The translations under genes and the position numbers were made by a program. This document shows, piece by piece, positions 38,201 through 50,200 of a stretch of DNA of 64,000 nucleotides. This stretch comes from Membranipora membranacea (taxonomy: Eukaryota > Bryozoa > Gymnolaemata > Cheilostomatida > Membraniporidae). The stretch's first letter is position 1. The number at the start of each line of letters is the position of its first letter. Below the pieces are notes generated by a model. That model worked only from the letters and a program-made list of their open reading frames with translations. It had not been told where the DNA came from and did no database searches. The stretch covers positions 23,164,162-23,228,161 of the forward strand of contig OU612067.1 of assembly GCA_914767715.1 (NCBI GenBank), in the 5' to 3' direction.

Positions 38201-41200
38201 ACTTCTACTCTTTAATTTAGGTTGTGGCGGACAGCTAACAACACCTACGGGGTCAATCCAATCACCTATCTACCCAGGATATTATCCACACTCGAGAATA
38301 TGTACATGGTTAATTACTGTACCTTACGGCAAAAGGATCACACTGACCTTCGCTGATTTCAACATCGAGGTTCACAGCAACTGCTTCTTGATTATCTTGA
38401 GGTAATCTATTTTATATGGTGATCTCTAGCATCAGCCAAAACAATGATGTTTCAAAATCCAGTCCAGATTGTTTAGCCACAGTTTCGTTCATACTCCTCC
38501 AATCTTTACAGACACAGTGTTTCTAACAGTGTATACAAAATTACATGCATGGTAATTTCAAACATGAAATGAAAAATAAGATTGGAGACAGTTTTTGATC
38601 ACAAAAAACCTTCTGTACACAACACTTGGTATTGGTTTGTAGGTCAGAAATGGTCAATTGGAGAGATCACCTGTATTAGGCCGATACTGTGGTAATAACA
38701 CAGCGCAGACCGTCGAATCAAGTGGTAACAAAATGAAGATTCAGTTCAGAAGTGACGGCAGCGTCAGTAATGGAGGATTCAGAATTACTTACACATCAGA
38801 TCAAGATGCAGGTTGGTTAACAACTTTACAGTGTGCTGAAGTCGTATTATAGCTTCTTTTTCAGGACTTGCCTAAACTACTTGTCACTCTATTGATGCTC
38901 ACCCGTTCTTGTTACAACAGATTTATGAATACCATGGAATAACCGCAAGAGCCCTGTATTTCAACTTTATTTGCAGTTTGCGGAGGACTTATAAATCCAT
39001 CATCAGGGGACGTTGGATACATTGTAACGCCTGGATATCAAGAGACCATTATGCCAAATGGTGACTACAATCTCACAGGTGTGTAAAATGTGCGACAACA
39101 TCTCAGCTGAGATCTACATTATCTGTGTTAGACTGACGAATGTCTCACATTTAACAGCTAACACCTTTCAAATGCATTCCAATCTATTTTTATCTCAGAG
39201 GCCCCATTTTTGTTTTGTTTGGCTAGATATGTTTAATATGAATTTTTGGCATCTCATGAATACTCAAAAATGAAATATTTGTCAACAATAAACAGCAGTC
39301 CCTTAGTCCTTATGACAAAAGTTCTGTTTTATGGTCCTATATAACCAGGTCTTACTCGAAGACTAGTAATTTTATTACATTTATCAGCGTTGTGATAAGA
39401 CTGTTGCTATTTTTCTTACTCTTTGATCCGTTGGACAGTGATTTTTCTATACAAAAGTTAATTTGATTAAAAATTCAAAAGATCTGTCTGTTATATATAT
39501 ATATATTTGATTCATTTGCAGGCCAGTATCCCAATTTGCTGCAGTGTGAGTGGGTGATCGAAGGAGCCACTGCTTTGAACCAATCTGTCATTCTCCAATT
39601 TGAGCCAGATAGATTCAAACTCGAGCACGATGGCGAATGCCGATACGATTTTCTGTTAGTTCACGAAGGTGAGTTTGAAACAGTGATTATCCATCTCCAA
39701 ATGTCTTTTTTAAAATGATCAGGATCCACATGACTCAAAGCTACACATCACTTGGATGGTTGGTTTTTAATCCGCATGGCAGAGTGCTAAACAATAGTTT
39801 GTGTCTTTGTAGGCATAACATCTACTGGTCGAGACGTAGGCAGATTCTGTAGTAATCTAACCAACAATGTACCCCGAGTTGTATCTGTTCCTGGTAATCA
39901 AATGTGGTTAGCCTTTGCTTCAGACGTGTCCGTTCAACACGAGGGATTCAACATCACATATCAGTTTGCACGTAAGTTCTAATTATCATCCCTCGTATCA
40001 AGTTTTTGTTTCATCCTACAAATTGTAAATTGTAAAAGCAGGGTCTTTTTGCGTCAACTTGCAGACCCAGTATTGCTCATTTCGCCCTCATGGATGCTCT
40101 CTGCTGAGAGTTACAAATTTATAGGTGTTCATCTAGGCTGAGTTCCCCAAATAATAAGATCAGATGTTTTGGTGTTAGTATGATTTCTATTGTTTTTGTG
40201 TTTCAGCATGTGGTGGCGTCTTGCAGAGTGACTCAGGAGTTATAACTTCACCCAATTACCCAAATAATTATGACCATGATATAGGCTGTGCCTGGGAGAT
40301 CATTGCGGAGGATGGTGCTCAAATCGAGGTAGGGAGCAAAGATTTGAATGGAAAATTAACATTTTGCAAAATTGTTGTATACTTTGGAGTTGGCCCTCTT
40401 TGATTCACAGAAGTTGATATGCGTGTCTGTAATAGAGCACAGTCCATGTAGACTAGTGTCTAAAAATTTACGTTGAAGTCTTGTATGTCATCCTTGATTG
40501 GCTAACCAACTATATACATATTAGGGTGCAAAGGTCATTACCTTCCTTTCATTGCTTCACCTCTGATCATGTGACAGTGGAGCTCAGAATATCAAAGAGT
40601 CCTATCGAGATGATTTTTCATCAACAGAGTTTTTTATATTTTACCAGCATTTGAGGATTCGTTTCTTAGCTATGCTATGAGTCTGACACTAATTGATAAT
40701 CACAACATCAGTTAAAAGTATCTTCCATTATCAAATGATTCCAAAAAATAATCATGAACTGACACGTGACTCAGCTTAATTTAGGGAAGAGTATACCAAT
40801 CTGTTTGTTTCCTGCGCTCACCTTTTCTTGGACATGAAACACGTGATTTCAATACATTTTTTACATATCCCCTTCTTCTTACATTTTCAGCTCACTGTTG
40901 ATAGTTTCAATCTAGAGAGCAGTACAAAATGTGAGTACGACTACCTAGCAATCTTTAATGGAGGCTCACATTCATCACCTCGCATAGCCACCCTGTGCCA
41001 GAGTAGCTCCTCTGGAAATCAGTACATCTCAGCAACTAACCGACTCAGACTGGAATTTGTGTCAGATTACAGCGCCAGCGGAAGCGGCTTTTCTCTCTCC
41101 TACAGAGTCAGGCAACAAGGTAAGTCGTTAACAATTTTTCGTTGGTACATCAAATCTTCTACTTGGTTTGTGTCTTTAAGGTGATGCCGCTTTGTGTTAT

Positions 41201-44200
41201 TTCTTACAATGCTATTCTATGATTTAAATTTTCAAATTTAGAGCGAATCATGCCTTTTCGAAGGGCATTAGAACAAGACTTTTCCTTCTGGTGGGTGAAT
41301 GATAATACACAATTGGGGTATGGAGACGCCTAGCTGATGTGTTGGCTCTGATTGGTTGGCGGATTGGTGGTTCACCAGTCAGAGCCAACACATCGGCATA
41401 GATGGGCCCTGGCAGGAAGTGGCTATACACGGCTTTTTGAAAGGGTACATACATTCTAAATCGGCATCATGAGACAATCTTCAAATTTTTGTTACAGGCT
41501 GTGGAGGCGTATTTACTGATCTTGCTGGAAACATTTCTTCACAGAACTACCCAGGAAATTATCCCCACAATGTAGAATGTTACTGGGACATTATGCTTCC
41601 TGCGGGTTATACAGTCATCATGCAGAACAATGGTACATTTGATATTGAGTCTGGGGGTTCAACAGCAGACTGCTTCTATGATTACATTGAGTTCTTCAAT
41701 GTAGACAGTGATGGAGTTGAGGTGAATATATTTGTTAGAAAAGGATGTTTCTTGTCCTCTTCAGAATCAAATAAGTTTTTGCTGATACAAACTGAAGGGA
41801 AGCTTACAACTTACACACCAACTTACGACTACCTTCAGTCACACTGACATTTTTGCCGCAGAAGCCTTAATTCATTTCCAATGCATAGATGAACATGCTA
41901 TTACTGTCGGCAACCAGGGGGTCCTTCACTTAGAATGAGGGACTATGGTTATAAAGCCAAATCATCGCTGTTTTGTTTGTTCAATTAGGCTCAATTGTTC
42001 CCAAATCAATCACTGAAAAGATGAATAGTTTCATGAAGACCTCTAGCATGTCATGCTCACTCCGCAAGGAGCTTATTTGATTCTCACTATGGCAGTTTTT
42101 AATTATAATACTCCTAGGCTGCTTATTTGCATAGTCATCGTTTTTTTTATAGACAAGAATTGGGGACCAAAAATATTGTGGCACAACACCGCCGCCAATC
42201 CAAACTTCCTCTGGTAATCAGGGTCAAGTTCAGATCAGATCCTTGGACTAACGGACAAGGATTCAATATGAAATGGACAGCCGGTGTGTAACTTATCTCG
42301 TTTCAACTTTTGACTTTTATCTGGCACAATTACTTGCTTAGGGAGACAGCATGATTTGACAGCTTGATTCATAAACATAATGTCTGGCTAAAGTTTCATT
42401 ACGTTTTATGGTGAATGTAGCAAATGTGTCTGTTTTGTTTGGTGGTATCTCCCTGACCAAACAGATCAGAGCCATCACATTGGCTAGGTGAAAGGTGATA
42501 TAAAATAGTTCAGATATGTAAAAATATCCAGCACAATGAGTGAGGCAATAGTCTGGAGTTAATCATTTGAATTCTATGACTCGTATTCAGTTAATATAGC
42601 TATAGCATTCCCTTCTGTTACAAGATCAACTGATTTGTATCTCAAGATTAAATTGGCCCATCTGAGTATTGTTGACCTTTGTGACAATCCTAATGTGTTC
42701 CAGGTTGTGGCGGAACCTTTGACGATGAATCTGGATTAATCTTCTCTCCTGGTTATCCGAACAACTACCAGCACCATCTACTTTGTGATTACGTTATAAC
42801 TGCGAGACAAAATCAGTTTGTTGTTTTACAGTTTGATGAATCAAACTTCAGAATTGAGGGTAAGTCAGTCGATAAACAATGTTGATTAAGTATTACTTTG
42901 TTGAATTTTACCAACCATAAGAGGCTCTCTTGGGAGCGCAAGTGGTGCAATTGATAGAGCATGGGTCGAGAGGTCTTGTTTTCAATCCCCGGCGGATCTT
43001 TGTTATGTCAGGAAAAGCATCCGACCCCAAATGCTCCTGTGCCCCTACAGAATCCACTCTAGACCCGTACTGAAAAAAAACCAAACAACATTAAGGTTTC
43101 TCATATGGCATCACAGGGTTTCAAGACTATAATAAGAAGCTTTCTATGTTAAATAGATTGATCCATCTGACTTGCAGGATGGATAAATGTAGCTCATTGA
43201 TAGTTATTTTTTTTAGCTTCAAGTAATTGTCAGTATGATTCAGTCGAGATATTTGAGGGCTCAGAAAATGGAACCAGCAAGGGACCTTTCTGTGGTCTCA
43301 CCGCACCAGAGCCCGTAGCTACTCGTGGCTCTATGATGATAAGATTCAAGTCAGACAGTGACACTTCGGATGATGGATGGAAGGCTACCTATGTCAAATC
43401 AGGTAATTGTAGAGAAAAGTGCCGGTTGTCTGCTGTGACTACTCTGATCAAACTTAGAGACCATCGAGATTCATAGACACCAGGCTCACAGAAAAAAGTT
43501 ATTGCAATCAATATCAAAGTTATACATAATAGAATCAAAAGCGGTAGCCATTGTGTTGTCAAAAAAAGTAGTACTGGTAGTGTGTAGCTCCACATTTTCA
43601 CGTAAATTAAAAATATTTTCAATTTGTTATGAAGCAATTCTTAGTAAGAAAACATTGGTCTTAATGGCTAGTGTCTCATTACTTTGGCTTATCATGAAAG
43701 CATTAGGAGTTCAACTTTTTCGAAGCGGCAATGATAACACGCTTGAATAAGATGTTTTCCATTGTTACAGACTGCGGCGGTTACCTGAATGATTCATCTG
43801 GTTTATTGAAGAGCCCGACACACCCGGTTGACTATCATCATAACCTGAACTGTACCTGGTTGATTGAGGTGTCGTCTGACCAGGCTGTCAATCTGAGGCA
43901 AGTTTTATTTATGCTGTTTGAACTATGAGCACAACAACACAAACATCGCAGTTTCTGGTTTTCTATTTGAAGATTCCAAAGTAATGAAAAAATTTCACAT
44001 TTTAGATTTGAGGAGTTTGATGTTGAATCAAGCGTTAATGGCAACTGCCAGTATGATTACCTAGCTGTATACGACGGTACAACTGTAGATTCGTCCAACT
44101 TGATTGGTCGATATTGTGGTGTTACCTGACAACGTGAAGTCTACGTCTAACACCATGACCGTTCAGTTCAAAACAGATGGTAGTGTGGCAAAGGGTGGAT

Positions 44201-47200
44201 TCAGGGCAGTCTATCAGGAGACTCATGGTAAGATTTGATGCCAGAAATATAGAGGGCTACTTATGAGACCTGCATATCTACTTGTCACATTGACATACGA
44301 TTTGGGAGTTACATAACCACTTTTCAATCTTCTGTTAGAAATGCTCTTGGAGCTTCAATGAAATTGTTGTTCAGAAAGATTACAAAAGTGTTTTAAAAAT
44401 TCATTGTGGCAGATTTTTTCCATGAACAACTTCATCAAATGAATCATCCCATAGCTTAAACCACTGCTGCTACACAGCCAAATATGTGTTTATTGAATTA
44501 TGTATAGCTCAGAACTAATAAATTGAGGCTGCTATTTCCACATTGTCACCTAATGAGCGAATAATTTGCACAAACTGGTTGTCGAAATTAGGGTATGAAA
44601 TTGATTATCTACTGATCTTATCTTATCTTACTGGTGGAAATTAATGACTTCATCAGCTTGTGCGTAAATTTCATGCCCTGATTTTGAAGATCAGTTTGTG
44701 CAAATTATTTGCCCATTAAACAACTAGGTGGCTCAATTTTAATCATGCATCAAATTATTCTCTGATTCTTCAGCTCCGTAATGATGTGCTTCTTTAGAAA
44801 ATTGGTCCACTCTTAGTGCATTTTATATCTATCGCAGTAGAGGCCTTCCCGAAAACGCTCGCATCAAGCCAGACTAACGTTTTGTGACGTCAGAGAGCTG
44901 TTTGAGTGATCAGCCTATTGTAAAATCAAAACAAACAGAGCTATCTTGTATTCAATACAGCAGAAAATCCATGGTTCCGACTTTCATCTTCCACTATATA
45001 TGAGCCTTTGCATCCACATCTCAATTGCAACCTCGTGGAAGGGCACTGGAATCCCCATCCCCATCCCCAGATTTGAGATATGATGATCTAAAAAGTCAGC
45101 TTATTTGTGTGATTTCTGCAAATGTAGGTCAACACAGAGCACTGAACTAAGGCTATATTGTGTAGTAAGGTATTCTATGAAAAGCCCCCATTGGGTACAA
45201 TACTCCACTGAAATCCACTGTCAAACTTGGAATTTTATACTACAACAAGCACGGCGGTGTGTGTGTTCCATTGAGAATAAATGACACATCCTATAAACTG
45301 AGGTAAGACGCAGGTCAGATAATAAAATAATCGAGCGATAGCTGAGTCATCGGCTGCACGAAGTTGATGAAAATAGGGCGCCGCTGGAAAGGAGATCAAG
45401 AACTTTTAGACCTTAGCATTCCAATTTGTTTTAGCTTTAGACTTTAGATAAAGCTTTAGACATTAACTGTGTTACTGTTCTCACATTCTTGAAACTGACA
45501 AGCTTATCAGTATGCCTGCGTGCCGTTCTGTATAATGATGTGAACTTTACTAAAAACTTTCGGTGAGGACCTGCTGTTTGCCATCCATTGTATATTTATA
45601 TTTGGAGATTTTTAATTGATTCAACTTTATCAGCAGACAAATATTCTATGTGATGATAAAGTTCTAAATAATGTTCTGGGTAGATGGCATGCCGAGGTAA
45701 ATCCAAAAAATACTGTGCTGTGGCTAACTGTGACAAAGATTCTTTTTATTTGTTTAAATAGCCAGAAAATCAACCACATTTCTATTTACACAAATTTTTG
45801 CTGATTATGTAAATCAAAATCCATTTGTCATCAATTATTGTGATGTCCATTGAAATATTATTGTCTTTCTGCTTGAGAAACAAGCCTACCTCTACATGCA
45901 TGTCTTCCACGGTCAGTTCTTGGGAAGAAACCTATTCCTTCACCATCAGTTGCCTGCCCTATTCCTCCAGAATAGCCCCAGAAGCTTCATTCTCTGAATC
46001 AACAGATCTGTCACTTAGATAACATCAGTTATCTGACGACATTATTGCCATTAAAACATTTTGCACAAAACTAAGGATCGTGAATTTAATAATGTGTGTT
46101 GAATAATGTTAGACAAATTGATCATAGCTAATAAACTCTGGCTTTGTGAATTGGGGCTTGTATCATTCCTGTAATGGATGTTTATACGATGAGCATATTT
46201 TGCAATCATCGATGAGGTAATTTATTATGAGCCACAATAATGTTTGTTTTGACAGAAATGTGATAATTTATGTGGGGAGAGCCTTGTCAAAGATTATAAA
46301 ACATTGGCCATGTAGACAAAACTGCATCCACTAGGATACTGTGTGTAGTCAACAAAGATGTTGATGCGTGACCTATTTAGCTAAAGTTGTTGAGGAATTT
46401 CTATCAACACAGCGCACTAACAGCTCTGTGATGTCAAATATCACACCCTTTTCAGGGTTAATTTTATGCGAGCGTTTTTAGGAAGGCCTCTACTGCGATA
46501 GATATATAATGCACTAAGAGTGGATCAATTTTTTTAAGAAGCATATCATTACGGAGGTAAAGAATCAGAGAATAATGTGATGCATAAGGAATATTGAGCC
46601 ACCTAGTGGTTTAAGTGACCATTCCAGATTAAGTCTCAATTAGTTAATATGGAGCTATACAGATTTCAATGAGCACAAATTTGCCTGAGTGGCAGCAGTA
46701 GCTAAAGGGTAAATCGTTTGAGCATTAACATGTTACTGTTGTAGGCGAGGCTCAGGGATGCGGAGGTAGACTTAACAACACAAGTGGTACCATCACACCA
46801 GTAATCGGCTCAGATAGCATGTACCTGCCAAATCTGGATTGTGTGTGGACTATAACTGTACCAGATAACAAGGTCATAGCTATTAACATGACCCAGATTG
46901 TTATAGAGTCTGGCAGTAGCTCTGATAGTGGATGTGAATATGATGGCCTTGAGGTGAGTTATTGTGACCAAGGATTCAGGCCATAAGCAGTGCTATAAGT
47001 GGACTCTTTTTGTTGTGGGTACTCTAACTCTAACTCTCTGGGTTAAAAGTTGTTTTGAGAAATATTTGCAATTTCTAGATCAAACTATGCAGAAATATAG
47101 ATGTGTAATAGTATGATTGATTTCTTGTCCAAAGAGACAACTTCACACTGTTTTGCGCAGAATCCAGTGTGGACTGTGTTCTAAAGATTCCCCTTCTATT

Positions 47201-50200
47201 TTTTTTGTTGGAACTCAGTTCCCACCAGTTCCCACTCACTCAGAACTCATAAGTCATAAATCGAGTTGATGCTGTTGCTAACTCATCACCCAGAGAAGTT
47301 TATGCAATGTATTGTTGACTTGAAGTTTTTAAAAACAAGTGAATTGGCCATGATTGTATACATGATGTTCAAGTTGCGCATGTATCTGCATACGAAGATA
47401 AAAGTGGCATAGCATATTCCCAAGGTGACATCGTTTTTATAATTCAAAATTAGCTGAGAGATGGAATGACAGCACAAGATCAGAAGCTGACGACTAATAT
47501 ATGTGGTACTTCAGCAGACAGATACTTCACCTCCTCTTCTAATATGCTCAGAGTCAGATTCTACTCAGATCCCTCCATATCTGGTTCTGGATTCAACTTC
47601 GCCTATTCTGCTGTAGATCGTAAGTAGTGATTACTTATTTATCTGCTCAATCGATGCTGAAATTATATCTTTGGATCGGCAAATATTATCACATCTAGTT
47701 GAACATCAAGTTTTTCTGTAGTAGAGCTCATACCACCAGCACAGGGCAGCACCTGCGCTGTAAGTATTCAGTTTGTGTTAGAGAGTTAGCAGCCCTAACT
47801 TCATATACTGGACTTGCTCTATTGGGTTTCGTTGTTCAATTTATTGACTTATATTACAGCACTATGTGGAGGAATTAGAGAGGCATCGGTCAATGCTTCT
47901 GGTACAATTCAGTCACCAAATTACCCACAAGGCCCTAGCGGTACACCTGTCAACTGTAGATGGGTTATTGGAGCACCTGTTGGTAAACAAGTAAGACTTA
48001 CTGTCACCAACATGGCCATAACTGGAGACTGTAAAGAGAATTATCTTCAGTTCAGAGATCAGCCTCTCACCACTCAGGTAAATCATTAATATGCCTTTAT
48101 CTTCAAAAGTAGGAATTGAAGGCTTGAATGGAAAGACCTCACTCAGTACATGAAAAAAGAAGAAATTTTTTGAAAGAAAATAGGGTTTTTTATATTGCAG
48201 TTTCTGTTATCTATCACTGCCATGGCTAAGTTGCCGATTTGAGTTGAACAATAACTGAAATTCAATCTACTGACATATGCACTCATGTCATAATATATGT
48301 GTACATTTAGCCTTGGTTGTTTCGTAACCCCTCAATCTGTTGTATATCTTAGGTTGGCACAGGGCAGAGTATTCCTCATTGTGGAACACAACTCCCACAG
48401 TCTTTCGACTCATTCGGAAGAGAAGTGCAAGTCAACTTCAAGTATGGAGAGACCGCATCTGGATTCACAGGATTCAGGCTAGAGTATACTGTAGCAGGTA
48501 GGTTATAATGAGTTACCGATGTTTAAATTAAGGTTTCAGATTTTCCTTTGATTGACAAATGAAAACACCCAATTTTTATGACTGCGTTTTAAGCATTAGT
48601 CTAGTTATCAAATGTTGTCAATTTCAGACTGTAATCGCCTGTTCACTCAGATGGATGGTAGAATCACTAGTCCTGGATGGCCTGCTAGTTATTCTAGTAA
48701 TGTAGATTGCTATATGAACATCAGCCTGCCAGCCAATTCCAACAACAGGATAGCTATCTACTTTAATGCCTTTAGTATTGAGGCTCATGCCAACTGTGAA
48801 TATGATTATCTAGAGGTGAGTTGCAAAGCAGGACGCTAGAGCTGTAGTATGTTATCTTCAGCGTTTTTGGAGTGGGTCATCCCCTCATGAATGATGGGAA
48901 GATGTTTTCTAATAAGAAAATTTACAAATGGATAGTTATTACAAAAATATCATGCGAGAAATATATACCGGTATCTTAGTTGGACGATGTGTTAGCTTCG
49001 ATTAGCTCTGAATTCAAATCAGATGAAAGCAAAACCGTTGGCTAATCCTAGGACCATCTATTGATAGTTGATAGATTGATATTTATAGTTTTTTAAGAAT
49101 TTATGAACTCATAATTGTACAGGTGTTTGATGGACCGCTAGCTATTGATAGTGCAAGAACAGGCAAGCACTGTGGCAGTAGCGTTCCAGGCCCACTGCTA
49201 TCCACCGGAACAGATATGGTGCTACATTTTGTGACTGATAGCAGCGTACATGTCGAGGGATTTGACATAACATATGTAGCGAGTCAGAGTGGATGCGGAG
49301 GAACAATAACTTCTATAACTGGAGGCTTTGCCAGTCCAACTGCCAGAGATCCTGGTAAGTTTTCACTTTCAACTTTAATTGGTGATAACGCTGCAGTGAC
49401 AGTAACAGTAACATTCACTTATTGTCGTAATGTCTCACGGTCTGACTTAACTTTCAGCTAAGCTCATTGTAGAGTTGAGTCATTGCTAAGTTGAGTTGAG
49501 TCATCATTAGCTTTAGTGCGGTAAGGCTTTCTAGGTTAAAATAAAGGTCAACTAAGTAGGCTATGGTTTGCAAATTATCAGAGACTTCTAAGAGGAGTGA
49601 TCAACGGAGCAGCTAGTACAATATGTCAGACTGTCAGACTGTAACTGTCACTGTCAGACACCAAATAACAATGGTAGTAGAGTAAATGTACAAAAGAAGC
49701 AATTCCTAGGTCATCGAATCCAGTATGGAAATGAATCCATTTCCATACTGCTTTTTGCAGACTGTTTTTTTCCTTTCTTCTTTTGGCAAATTATTATGAT
49801 TATGATTATTATGATTATGATGCCAATAGAAGTATCAAACAAAAATCCAGAGCTGACCATTTAGCAATGATTATTGTCAGACAACTCCTCACCTGATAAA
49901 CAAAGCCAGAGGTACATTGCAATATGTTGACATAACTCATCAATCACGTTGTTTGTTTTTAGCCACATGTGAATGGGTGATACAGCTACCTACCAGGCTG
50001 CGGCCAGCTCTCGTCTTCAGTGTGATGGACTTGAGACAGAATAACACAGCATGTCCAACTTCATATGTAGAAGTTAGAAATGGTGGTACATCCTCCTCCC
50101 CTCTCATGGGACGCTTCTGTAATGTGAGTATTATGACGATACTGTTCTCAGGAATATTGGCGACGCGCAATTAAGCTATGGCCTGATGTTACACTAGCTG

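Noticed and set aside
45688-45762. Functional THAP protein gene
   Set aside because: Only the first 25 codons resemble THAP before a stop, with no C-x-x-H half. Kept as a remnant only.
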